39,765 nt of DNA from Pseudomonas cuatrocienegasensis (GTDB lineage: Bacteria; Pseudomonadota; Gammaproteobacteria; Pseudomonadales; Pseudomonadaceae). Under the pieces are notes generated by a model. That model saw nothing but the letters and a program-made list of their open reading frames with translations, ran no database searches and had not been told where the DNA came from. Shown one piece after another: positions 31,156 through 39,410 of this stretch (position 1 is the stretch's first letter; the number at the start of each line of letters is the position of its first letter). The position numbers were made by a program, and so were the translations under genes. The stretch is taken from the NCBI RefSeq assembly GCF_900110925.1, contig NZ_FOFP01000021.1, positions 47,492-87,256 of the forward strand. The letters run 5' to 3'.

Positions 31156-32357
31156 GCAGACTCCTCGGTCCAGGCGCCGAACGGGTCGGGCAGCATCCGC
31201 CAGCCTTCGACGCCCAGGGCCATTTCCGCGTCGTCGAGCAGGCAGGCATCCAGCTCGCCGGTCAGGCGGGAAAAATCGATGTTCTGGCCGATAAACACCA
31301 GCTCCTGACGGCAATCGCCGGTCTGCGCCTGCCAGTGTTTCATGATCGTCTGCAGCCCCTCTTCGTCCTGCGGCCACTGGCTTTTCGGCACAAAACGCCA
31401 CCAGCGCCCGGCAAAGCCATGGCGCATCAGCCCGCCGGCCTGGGACCAACTGCCGGCTTCCTGGTACTTGCTGGCCAGCCAGAAGAAACCCTTGGAGCGC
31501 AGCAGGCGGCCGTTGCTCCATTCACGGTTGAGGAAGGCAAAGAAGCGCTCAGGGTGAAACGGCCGACGCGCGCGGTAGGCGCTGGAGGCAATGCCGTACT
31601 CCTCGGTTTCCGGAATGTGCTCGCCGCGCAGCTCCTTGAGCCAGCCGGGCGCCTGGGCCGCGCGCTCGAAGTCGAAACGCCCGGTATTGAGGATTTTTTC
31701 CAGCGGCACTGCACCCATGGCCATCGGCACGATCTCGGCGTGGGTATTGAGGCCACGCAGGATGGCACTCAGCTCCTCGCGCTCGGCGCTGCTGATCAGG
31801 TCGATCTTGCTGATCAGCAGCACGTCGGCGAACTCGACCTGCTCGATCAGCAGGTCGGTGATCGAGCGCTCGTCGCCCTCGCCCAGGGTTTCGCCACGGC
31901 TGGCCAGGCTTTCAGCCTCGTGAAAGTCACGCAGGAAGTTGACCCCATCGACCACGGTCACCAGGGTGTCCAGGCGTGCCTTGTCGGCCAAACTCTGGCC
32001 CTGCTCGTCGCGGAAGGTGAAAGTCTCGGCCACCGGCAGCGGCTCGCTGATGCCGGTCGACTCGATCAGCAGGTAGTCGAAGCGGCCCTCATCGGCCAGG
32101 CGGCTGACCTCTTCCAGCAGGTCTTCGCGCAAGGTGCAGCAGATGCAGCCGTTGCTCATTTCCACGAGCTTTTCTTCGGCGCGGTTGAGGGTGACATCAC
32201 GCTGAACTTCGCTGCCATCGATATTGATTTCGCTCATATCGTTGACGATTACCGCCACTTTCAAGCCTTGGCGGTTCTTCAGGATGGCGTTGAGCAGCGT
32301 GCTTTTACCGGCGCCGAGAAAGCCGGACAGCACGGTAACGGGAAGGCGGGTGGGCAT
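31152..32357 (-). CDS. COG0523 (CobW-family) zinc-limitation GTPase
   Basis: A 401-residue GTPase of the ZigA/ZagA-like COG0523 branch, thought to deliver or redistribute zinc to client enzymes when zinc is scarce. Walker A GFLGAGKST is at 12-20, metal motif CICC with Cys71, 73 and 74, Walker B ESTGISEP, and SKID as the guanine motif. A C-terminal CobW_C domain contains RPFHPERFFAFL, LLRSKGFFWLAS and RQELVFIGQNID. Start ATG 32357 follows GAGGGA; an upstream ATG has no such site. It lies 39 bp after dksA2 and overlaps the DUF1826 gene, so the three probably form one Zur-regulated operon. Confidence 0.94.
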   Translation of the reverse strand: MPTRLPVTVLSGFLGAGKSTLLNAILKNRQGLKVAVIVNDMSEINIDGSEVQRDVTLNRAEEKLVEMSNGCICCTLREDLLEEVSRLADEGRFDYLLIESTGISEPLPVAETFTFRDEQGQSLADKARLDTLVTVVDGVNFLRDFHEAESLASRGETLGEGDERSITDLLIEQVEFADVLLISKIDLISSAEREELSAILRGLNTHAEIVPMAMGAVPLEKILNTGRFDFERAAQAPGWLKELRGEHIPETEEYGIASSAYRARRPFHPERFFAFLNREWSNGRLLRSKGFFWLASKYQEAGSWSQAGGLMRHGFAGRWWRFVPKSQWPQDEEGLQTIMKHWQAQTGDCRQELVFIGQNIDFSRLTGELDACLLDDAEMALGVEGWRMLPDPFGAWTEESA

Positions 32358-32396
32358 GGCGAGTCCCTCAGGGTTCACGGTTATTGAAGGGCGGGT

Positions 32397-32816
32397 TCAG
32401 ACGACCCGCTTCTGATGTCTTTCGCGCAGCTCCTGGCGCTCTTTGGCTTCGATGCACAGGTCGGCGGTGGGTCGCAGGAGCAGGCGTTGCAGGCCAATCG
32501 GTTCGCCGGTTTCACGGCACCAGCCGTACTCACCGCGGGCAAGGCGAGTGAGTGCTTCGTCGATCTTGTCGAGCAGCTTCTTTTCCCGCTCCAGCAGGCG
32601 CAGTTGCCATTGGCGCTGCTCTTCGGCGGCGCCAATATCGGCCGGGTCGCTGCCGACCTCCTGCTCACGCAGGCCGGCGAATTCCTCGGCGATGCGCGCA
32701 TGCAGCTCGCTGCGTTGCACCAGCAGACGCTCGCGGAAAAACGCCTGCTGGGCCTCGTTCATGTAGTCGTCGGCGGGCTGGGCAAGCAGCTGCGCGTCAT
32801 TCAGGGGTGTGGACAT
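32397..32816 (-). CDS. dksA2: DksA2, zinc-independent DksA paralogue
   Basis: A 139-residue RNA-polymerase-binding transcription factor that works with ppGpp. The coiled-coil tip sequence DPADIGAAEEQ is present. In canonical DksA the globular domain has four zinc cysteines (CxxC...CxxC); here they are Cys100, Thr103, Cys121 and Ala124 (GWCRETGEPIG...TADLCIEAKE). Two of four ligands are lost, as in Pseudomonas DksA2 that folds without zinc. It thus replaces DksA during zinc starvation. It is divergent from folE2 with a Zur-like box between, and leads the dksA2-cobW-DUF1826 operon. Confidence 0.95.
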   Translation of the reverse strand: MSTPLNDAQLLAQPADDYMNEAQQAFFRERLLVQRSELHARIAEEFAGLREQEVGSDPADIGAAEEQRQWQLRLLEREKKLLDKIDEALTRLARGEYGWCRETGEPIGLQRLLLRPTADLCIEAKERQELRERHQKRVV

Positions 32817-32847
32817 GGCGATGGATTCGCTGGCAAGGTGATTTAAT

Positions 32848-32862
32848 TGTTATAACATAACA
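32848..32862. promoter_or_regulatory. Zur-like operator between dksA2 and folE2
   Basis: TGTTAT-AAC-ATAACA is a perfect 6-bp dyad with a 3-base centre and agrees with the core of the gammaproteobacterial Zur consensus (TGTTATANTATAACA). It lies 32 bp from both the dksA2 and folE2 starts, so zinc-loaded Zur would repress both directions. Confidence 0.82.
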
Positions 32863-32893
32863 TTAATCACGCAAACCAACCTCTGGAATTCCG

Positions 32894-33790
32894 ATGAACG
32901 CTCTGACCCTGCCAGACATCGCCGCCCAGGCCACCCACCACGCCCAAGCCCTGACTTGGGTGGGCATGGCCGATATCGCCCTGCCGCTGCACCTGGCCGA
33001 GCAACGCATCGCCGGGCGCGCCGATGCCGGCGTCAGCCTGGATGACGGCGAAGCGCGGGGTATTCATATGTCGCGCCTGTACCTGGCGCTGCACGCCTTC
33101 GAGCAGCAGCCCGTGACCCCGGCACTGCTGCAGCAGGTGCTGGGGCATTTCCTCGACAGCCACCTGCAGCTGTCCAACAGCGCTTATCTGACCCTACGCG
33201 GCGAGGTGCTGCTCAACCGACCGGCGCTGGTCAGCCCGCTCAGTGGTTGGAAGAGTTACCCGCTGGAAATCCGCGCACGCCAGGATACAAGGGGGTTTCA
33301 CGTGGAACTGCAGGTCAGCGTCGGCTATTCCTCGACCTGCCCCTGCTCTGCCGCCCTGGCCCGCCGGTTGATCCAGCAGCGCTTTAGCGCCGACTTCGCC
33401 GACCAGCCGCTGGACCACGCCGATGTACTCGCCTGGCTCGGCTCTACCCAAGGCATCCTCGCCACCCCACACAGCCAGCGCAGCACCGCGACCCTGCAGG
33501 TGCGCCTCGACGCCAGCGCCGCCGAGCTGCCATTGCTGACGTTGATTGATGATGCCGAGCGCGCCCTGGGTACCGCATTGCAAACCGCGGTCAAGCGCGC
33601 CGACGAACAGGCCTTCGCCCTGGCCAACGGGCAGAACCTGATGTTCTGCGAAGACGCCGCCCGGCGCCTGCATCGCTGCCTGGCGGCGCTGCCACTGGTA
33701 GCGGGTTTTCACCTGCGGGTGGTGCACGCCGAAAGCCTGCATGCCCACGATGCCGTGGCTGAAAGCCAGCAGCATTGGCAGCCATCATGA
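32894..33790 (+). CDS. folE2: GTP cyclohydrolase FolE2 (type IB)
   Basis: A 298-residue enzyme converting GTP to 7,8-dihydroneopterin triphosphate for folate synthesis. FolE2 (GCYH-IB) uses other divalent metals and replaces the zinc enzyme FolE in zinc starvation. Family marks: VGMADIALPLHL near residues 23-34, GIHMSRLYLAL, and the catalytic cysteine region YSSTCPCSAALARR (Cys149/151). A later part has HSQRSTATLQVRL and LMFCEDAARRLH. It shares the Zur-box region with dksA2. ATG 32894 begins the usual N terminus; AATTCCG precedes it, a weak ribosome binding site. Confidence 0.95.
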   Translation: MNALTLPDIAAQATHHAQALTWVGMADIALPLHLAEQRIAGRADAGVSLDDGEARGIHMSRLYLALHAFEQQPVTPALLQQVLGHFLDSHLQLSNSAYLTLRGEVLLNRPALVSPLSGWKSYPLEIRARQDTRGFHVELQVSVGYSSTCPCSAALARRLIQQRFSADFADQPLDHADVLAWLGSTQGILATPHSQRSTATLQVRLDASAAELPLLTLIDDAERALGTALQTAVKRADEQAFALANGQNLMFCEDAARRLHRCLAALPLVAGFHLRVVHAESLHAHDAVAESQQHWQPS

Positions 33791-33864
33791 CGCGCCGCAT
33801 CAGGCTTCCGCTCGGGGACACAGGCTCTGCATCTAGCGAAGACCAGGCGGCATGACCGGGCCTA

Positions 33865-35793
33865 TCACCAGCCGCCTCCGCCCCCGCCGCCACCACCGCC
33901 ACCTGAAGACCCACCCCCGGAAGAGCCGCCTCCACCTGATGAACTGCTCGCAGGTGCTGACGCAGCCAGCGCCGTGGCACTGCTGAGGCCAGCCGCCAAC
34001 GCGCTGCTCATGGCCACCGGCGAGCTGAACGTGCTGCGGCTGTGATACCAGTCGGGTTGATAGTCACGCTGCGCCGGGTCGATCAAACCCTTGGCCAGCG
34101 CTTCACTGAAGCGCGCACTCCACTTGTCTTCCACACCCAAGGCCATGGCGTAGGGCAAATGCTGCTCATACAGCGCGATACTCATTGCTGGAGCATCACC
34201 GGCCAGGGCCAGCACATCGCTTTCCGCCAGTTGCAGGTAGTCGCGGTAGCCTTCCAGGTGGTCAAGCAGTTGCCGCCCAAGCGGCGTAGGTGCCGGCAGC
34301 AGCATATAGAACACCACCACCACGGCCGCGTAGGCGCCCAGCACCAGCACGTTCAGTAGGGGCAAAGCATCAACCAGCATCCACACCCCCACTGGCACCG
34401 GCACGAAAAACATCAAGCCGAAAAAACCCAGGACGATGCGACGGCCCCAGCCCGGCCCCCGCCACGCGAGGCAAAGCACCCACAGTGCTGGCCCGGCAAA
34501 GACCAGTGAAAAGACCAAACCCGCCAGGCCGGCGCCCATCGCGGTGCTGTTACGCGCGCCAGTCAGCACCATGACCACACAGCCGACAAGGACCAACACC
34601 AGCCCCCACGCCCAGAGCCCCCGGTTGTTACTGAACCAGGCCTTGCCTTGTGTTTTAAGCTGGGTGGTCAGCCCGGCGACAGCATCGCCCAGGCGCGGCT
34701 CGTAATCGCCGCCAATCTCCAGGGCGATACCGGCCTTGTTGGCCGGGAACAAGCGCTTGCGCAGCTCACGATCGGCCTCGCTGAAGTCTTCTCGCTCACC
34801 CGTGCCACGGGCCAGGGTAAAGCCGCCACCCTGCGGTTTATCCTCAATGTGCAGGTGCTTGCGGATGGCCATGTCGGTGAGCCACACACTGAACGCCCGT
34901 GCATCCTGATACGCGCCGTTAAACCCGCGGTGCCAGAGGTAGCCGGCTTGCACCGCGCTCATGCCTGGCGGGGCGCCGAATAACGCGATGATGATGCTTT
35001 TTGCAGGGTCACGACCGACCCGATCCCAGGTGCGCAGATAAAACAGCAGCACGCCGATCAACAGCAGCACGCCAAGCAACAGGCCGACGTTATCGCGCGC
35101 CAAGGCGACGCTACGCTCGATAAAACCCGGCCGTGCGACCAACCCGGCTGGCCAGTCCACCGCCACCGTCAGCCCCTGATAGGCTGGCAATGCCTGGGTG
35201 GTGGTCAGGCGCAGGTAATCATCGCGCTGCTCCAGCACCTCGTAGCCCTTGTTCTGGCTGCCCCAGCGACCGGTGTAGGCGGCAAACTGGCCGATCCGCG
35301 CGCCCGTCGGCAGTTGCACCTCGACCGACGCCTGCTGAATCGGAAACGCCCAACCATTACCCGTCACATTCCAGTACAGCTCATCGGTCGTGGCGTGGTG
35401 CAGCAACTGCCGCTCAACCCGATAGCGCAACTCGTAGTCATAGCGCCCCGGTTGCAGCAGTCGCTCGGGTGAACCGAGGTAATAGCGCACCCAGGTGCCA
35501 TTCTCCTCAACCCGCACCCGTTCCGTCTGGCCGTCACGCAATACGTCGAGCAAGGTAATCGGGCTGCTCTGCTGCAACCCGCTCGGCAAGCTGTAACTGA
35601 CCGGCAGATCACGGTAGATGCCGCGCTTGATCTGCTTACCCTCGGCCTGCACGGCAATACGCTCCGTGACCAGCAGGCTGCCGTCACGCTGCACCTGCAA
35701 GGTGACGGCAAAGTTCTCGATCACCTCAGCGGCCGTTGCCCACAGCGGCAGCAGGCATAAACACAACAGCACTGAACGCAGCACTGACAGCAT
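33865..35793 (-). CDS. DUF2207 membrane protein with glycine-rich tail
   Basis: A 642-residue protein. A signal peptide (MLSVLRSVLLCLCLLPLWATAA) leads to an extracytoplasmic DUF2207 domain (about 20-240: VIENFAVTLQVQRDGSLLVTERI, RGIYRDLPV, ELYWNVTGNGWAFPI). One membrane helix follows (about 248-270), a cytoplasmic segment with AVQAGYLWHRGFNGAYQDARAFSVWL, then several more helices (about 395-510). The chain ends in a Ser/Gly run finishing GGGGW. ATG 35793 is one base after the lemA stop, with GGAG upstream, so the pair is translationally coupled. Its role is unknown; LemA-DUF2207 pairs are widespread in envelope-associated loci. Confidence 0.92.
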   Translation of the reverse strand: MLSVLRSVLLCLCLLPLWATAAEVIENFAVTLQVQRDGSLLVTERIAVQAEGKQIKRGIYRDLPVSYSLPSGLQQSSPITLLDVLRDGQTERVRVEENGTWVRYYLGSPERLLQPGRYDYELRYRVERQLLHHATTDELYWNVTGNGWAFPIQQASVEVQLPTGARIGQFAAYTGRWGSQNKGYEVLEQRDDYLRLTTTQALPAYQGLTVAVDWPAGLVARPGFIERSVALARDNVGLLLGVLLLIGVLLFYLRTWDRVGRDPAKSIIIALFGAPPGMSAVQAGYLWHRGFNGAYQDARAFSVWLTDMAIRKHLHIEDKPQGGGFTLARGTGEREDFSEADRELRKRLFPANKAGIALEIGGDYEPRLGDAVAGLTTQLKTQGKAWFSNNRGLWAWGLVLVLVGCVVMVLTGARNSTAMGAGLAGLVFSLVFAGPALWVLCLAWRGPGWGRRIVLGFFGLMFFVPVPVGVWMLVDALPLLNVLVLGAYAAVVVVFYMLLPAPTPLGRQLLDHLEGYRDYLQLAESDVLALAGDAPAMSIALYEQHLPYAMALGVEDKWSARFSEALAKGLIDPAQRDYQPDWYHSRSTFSSPVAMSSALAAGLSSATALAASAPASSSSGGGGSSGGGSSGGGGGGGGGGGW

Positions 35794-35794
35794 G

Positions 35795-36361
35795 TCAAAA
35801 CTCCATTTTTGGCGGCTGGGCATCACGGGGGTCGTCCAGACTGAAATACTCCGCCTGGGTGAAAGCAAACAACCGCGCAACCAGGTTGCTCGGCACTGAC
35901 TCAATCAGCACATTCAGTTCGCGCACTGCGCCATTGTAGTAACGCCGAGCCATCTGAATATGCGCCTCGACCTCTGTGATGGTGCGCTGCAGGTCGAGAA
36001 ACTGGCCGTCGGCCTTGAGCGTCGGGTAATCCTCAATCAGGGCAAACAGCTGGCGCAGCTGCAGGCTCAACTGCGCCTCCACCGGCGCCCGCTCGCCCAG
36101 CGGCGAATCAGCCAACTGCACCGCGCGCAGGCGCTCCTGCACCAGCGCCTGTAGCGTGCCCTGCTCGTAATTCATGTACTGGCGCACGCACTCGACCAGC
36201 GCAGGAATCAGGCTGGCGCGACGCTTGAGCTGCACATCGATACCGCTCCACGCCTCGGCCACCCGCGCACGGTTGAACACCAGGCGGTTGTAGAAATAAA
36301 TCGTTAAACCAGTGAGCGCCACCAGCAGCGCCAGCCCTGCCCAGAAACCCGCCCCGTGCAT
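35795..36361 (-). CDS. lemA: LemA family protein
   Basis: A 188-residue protein with an N-terminal membrane helix (FWAGLALLVALTGLTIYFYNRLV) and the helical LemA domain: NRLVFNRARVAEAWSGIDVQLKRRASLIPALVECVRQYM, DYPTLKADGQFLDLQRTITEVEAHIQMARRYYN and LNVLIESVPSNLVARLFAFTQAEYF. ATG 36361 is preceded by AAGGAG. The name should not be confused with the GacS sensor once called LemA. It precedes and is coupled to the DUF2207 gene. Its molecular role is not established. Confidence 0.94.
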   Translation of the reverse strand: MHGAGFWAGLALLVALTGLTIYFYNRLVFNRARVAEAWSGIDVQLKRRASLIPALVECVRQYMNYEQGTLQALVQERLRAVQLADSPLGERAPVEAQLSLQLRQLFALIEDYPTLKADGQFLDLQRTITEVEAHIQMARRYYNGAVRELNVLIESVPSNLVARLFAFTQAEYFSLDDPRDAQPPKMEF

Positions 36362-36526
36362 AACCACTCCTTGTCTGAAACTGCTGGATCGCCTGCGCCA
36401 GCACTCATCATGGCATAGCCTGGCAGACGCCGATGTGTGGACCGGCACACCCGGTAACGCCAGCAAGGCGGACATTCACCCGGCGATACCCGTATCCTGT
36501 ACCGCCCGCTCGCGAACGAGGCCACC

Positions 36527-38440
36527 ATGCAGATCGAGTTGATCGAGATCCGCGATCACCTGAACCGCTTCCCGCCCTTCGACGCCCTGCCCGAAGACCG
36601 TCTCGATGCCATCGCCAGCCAGGTGCAGGTGGCCTACTTCAAGGCCGGCAGCGACATCCTCCTGTACGGCGCCGACATCCACGAGCTGCACTACGTGCGC
36701 AGCGGCGCGGTGGAGATCTATCGGCGCAACGGTGAGCTGTACAACCGCCTGAGCGAGGGCGATATCTTCGGCCAGGCCGGCCTGCTGCGCAGCAACAAGG
36801 TGCGCTTCCCGGCGCGGGCCATCGAAGACAGCCTGATCTACTTCATCCCCGCCGCCGTATTCGCCCAGCTCTGCGAGGCCTTCGACAGCTTTGCCGACTT
36901 CGTCGAAGCCGAGGGCCAGTCGCGCCTCAAGAGCGCGGTGGACAGCCAGGGCAAGGCGCGCGACCTGATGAAGATCAAGGTGCGCCAGTTGATCGCCCGC
37001 GCACCGGTCAGCGTCACCCTCGACACCCCGGTGCGCGAGGCGGCGCGGGTGATGACCGAGCAGAGCGTGTCCTCCCTGGTGATCGTCGACCCCAACGCGC
37101 GCTGGCCCAACCCCGAGCAGGTTTCGGTGCTCGACCAGCAGACCCAGGTGATGGTCGGCATCCTCACCGACCGCGACATGCGCACCCGCGTGGTGGCCGA
37201 GGGCCTGGGCGCCGATACCCCAGTCAGCCAGGTGATGTCGCCCAACCCGATCACCGTGCAGGCCGACGACTCAGTGTTCGAGGCCATGCTGTGCATGCTG
37301 CGCAACAACATCCACCACCTGCCCGTGGTGCAGCGCCGGCGGCCGGTGGGCATGCTCAACCTGTCGGACATCATCCGCTACGAATCACAAAGCAGCCTGC
37401 ACCTGGTCAACACCCTGTTCAACCAGACCCAGGTCAGCGGCTTGCAGGCACTGCTGCCGGATCTGCGCGCGACCTTCGTGCGCATGGTGCGCGACGAGGC
37501 CAGCGCACACATGATTGGCAGCGCCACCGCCGGCCTCGGTCGCGCCTTTACCCAGCGCCTGCTGGAACTGGCCGAGGCCGAGCTCGGCCCGCCACCGGTG
37601 CCCTACAGCTTTATGGCCCTGGGCTCCATGGCGCGCGACGAGCAACTGCTGGTCACCGATCAGGACAACGCCCTGGTGCTCGACGACCGCTTCGACCCCG
37701 CGGTGCACGATGACTACTTTCTCAAGCTCGCCCGCTTCGTCAGCAAGGGTCTGGCGGCCTGCGGCTATGCCTACTGCAAGGGCGGGATCATGGCCAGCAA
37801 CCCACAGTGGCGCCAGCCGCTGCGGGTCTGGCAGGGTTATTTTCGCGAGTGGATCGACCGCCCCAACCCGACCACCCTGCTCAATAGCTGCATCTTCTTC
37901 GACCTGGACAGCGTCTACGGCGAAAGCGAGCTGGTCGAGCAGCTCAAGGACCTGGTCGCCACCCGCGCCAGCGCCAACCCGGCGTTCCTCGCTGCCATGG
38001 CGCGCAATGCCCTGAACCGCACCCCGCCGCTGGGCTTCTTCCGCACCTTCGTGATGGAAACCGACGGCCAGCAGAAGAACATCATCAACCTCAAGGGCCG
38101 CGGCACCGCACCGCTCACCGACCTGATCCGCGTGCACGCCCTGGCCTGCGGCAGCAAGGCGCAAAACTCCTTCGAGCGCCTGGACGCCATCGCCGCCACC
38201 AAACTGATGCCGCCCGAAGCCATCAGCCAGCTGCGCTACGCCCTGGAATTCCTCTCCCTGGTGCGCATCCGCCACCAGGCCTCAGCGGTTGAGGCCGAGC
38301 GCGAGCCGAACAACTACATCGAACCCGAACAGGTCTCGGCCAGCGAACGCTACAACCTCAAGGAAGCCTTCCAGGTGCTCAGCAACGCGCAGAAATTCCT
38401 GCGCTTTCGCTATCCACCCCATGCGGTGCGCAACCCATGA
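36527..38440 (+). CDS. cNMP-binding/CBS/DUF294 nucleotidyltransferase-like protein
   Basis: A 637-residue cytoplasmic protein. Residues about 10-135 form a cyclic-nucleotide-binding fold (YFKAGSDILLYGADIHELHYVRSGAVEIY, LSEGDIFGQ). A pair of CBS domains covers about 160-290 (PVREAARVMTEQSVSSLVIVD, GILTDRDMRTRVVAEG, LPVVQRRRPVGMLNLSDIIRYE). A DUF294 nucleotidyltransferase-like domain follows, with GSMARDEQLLVTDQDNALV near 366-384, and then a helical DUF294_C region. The combination suggests that a nucleotide ligand controls transfer of a nucleotide or uridylyl-like group, but the target is unknown. Start ATG has GAGG upstream. Its stop overlaps the exonuclease start (ATGA). Confidence 0.94.
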   Translation: MQIELIEIRDHLNRFPPFDALPEDRLDAIASQVQVAYFKAGSDILLYGADIHELHYVRSGAVEIYRRNGELYNRLSEGDIFGQAGLLRSNKVRFPARAIEDSLIYFIPAAVFAQLCEAFDSFADFVEAEGQSRLKSAVDSQGKARDLMKIKVRQLIARAPVSVTLDTPVREAARVMTEQSVSSLVIVDPNARWPNPEQVSVLDQQTQVMVGILTDRDMRTRVVAEGLGADTPVSQVMSPNPITVQADDSVFEAMLCMLRNNIHHLPVVQRRRPVGMLNLSDIIRYESQSSLHLVNTLFNQTQVSGLQALLPDLRATFVRMVRDEASAHMIGSATAGLGRAFTQRLLELAEAELGPPPVPYSFMALGSMARDEQLLVTDQDNALVLDDRFDPAVHDDYFLKLARFVSKGLAACGYAYCKGGIMASNPQWRQPLRVWQGYFREWIDRPNPTTLLNSCIFFDLDSVYGESELVEQLKDLVATRASANPAFLAAMARNALNRTPPLGFFRTFVMETDGQQKNIINLKGRGTAPLTDLIRVHALACGSKAQNSFERLDAIAATKLMPPEAISQLRYALEFLSLVRIRHQASAVEAEREPNNYIEPEQVSASERYNLKEAFQVLSNAQKFLRFRYPPHAVRNP

Positions 38441-39153
38441 AAGGCCAGCGCCAGGATCAGGCGCCCGACTGGCCAGCGCTCTACGCGCAACTTGCCGAAC
38501 AAAGCCGCGACCCGCGCCTGAAAGCCTTCTACCAGGCGGGCGTGGTGGCCATGGACACGCCCATCGAGGCCGTGCCGCTGCTCGCCCTGGATGTCGAAAC
38601 CACCGGCCTCGACGCCCGCCAGCACGCCATCATCAGCCTCGGTTTGGTGCCCCTGAGTTTGCAGCGCATCCGCTGCGGCGAGGCGCGCTACTGGGTGGTC
38701 AAACCCACCAGCGAACTGAGTGGCGAGTCCGTGCCCTTCCACCGCATCACCCACTCCGACATCCGCCACGCCCCGCGCCTGACCCACATCCTCGACGAGC
38801 TGCTGGCAGCCATGCAGGGCCACGTCATGGTGGTGCACTACCGCAACATCGAACGTGGCTTTATCGACCAGGCCGTACGCCAGCAACTCGGCGAAGGCCT
38901 GCACTTCCCGGTGATCGACACCATGCAACTGGAAGCCCGCCTGCACCGCACACGCCAACCCGGCTGGCTGGCCAAACTGCTCGGCCGCCAACCCACCTCC
39001 ATCCGCCTGGCCGACAGCCGCCTGCGCTACAACCTGCCGCTGTACCAGGCGCACCACGCGCTGACTGATGCACTGGCCACGGCAGAGCTGCTGCAGGCAC
39101 AGGTGGCGACGCACTATGCGCTGGATACGCCGGTGGGGAAGTTGTGGAGTTGA
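38437..39153 (+). CDS. DnaQ-like 3'-5' exonuclease
   Basis: A 238-residue DEDDh exonuclease of the polymerase III epsilon type. Exo I is LALDVETTGLD, Exo III is HHALTDALAT (His and Asp). Exo II, normally HN..FD..FL, reads HYRNIERGFID, so the usual Asp is replaced by Glu at the comparable place; the same HRNIE-type motif is, as I recall, common in this subfamily. It is much shorter than PolC and lacks the DnaE contact tail, so it is not the replicative proofreader. The four-base overlap with the DUF294 gene marks a two-gene operon, implying that the two act together. Confidence 0.93.
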   Translation: MKGQRQDQAPDWPALYAQLAEQSRDPRLKAFYQAGVVAMDTPIEAVPLLALDVETTGLDARQHAIISLGLVPLSLQRIRCGEARYWVVKPTSELSGESVPFHRITHSDIRHAPRLTHILDELLAAMQGHVMVVHYRNIERGFIDQAVRQQLGEGLHFPVIDTMQLEARLHRTRQPGWLAKLLGRQPTSIRLADSRLRYNLPLYQAHHALTDALATAELLQAQVATHYALDTPVGKLWS

Positions 39154-39187
39154 GGCTTGTACTGTTAGCCAGCGATGCCGGCTAATT

Positions 39188-39318
39188 GTGGGAGGGGTTG
39201 GGCGGCACACCGCTTTAGGGCCATGCCACGCTCTGCGTGGGAACCCCGCTTGGGCGCTCTGCGTCCGTTGTAGCGAGACGCAGAGCGTCTCTGGCTGCAT
39301 GCCCACGCGGAGCGTGGG
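39188..39318. repeat. Composite palindromic intergenic repeat
   Basis: Three hairpins in succession: CCACGC-TCT-GCGTGG (39226-39240), CGCTCTGCGTC (39255-39265) with GACGCAGAGCG (39277-39287), and CCCACGC-GGA-GCGTGGG (39302-39318). A GTGGGAGGGG half-REP starts at about 39188. The pattern is the 'crtctgcgtgggaacg' type seen in many Pseudomonas genomes. It fills the space between the exonuclease gene and the insertion sequence. Confidence 0.8.
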
Positions 39319-39410
39319 AACGATCAAAACGGTACATCGCCTCGTCGGAGATCAACCCGACGAGGAAACGCTGACCCCATTGATTCTCTTGCGTGCAAAC
39401 AGGTCGCATG

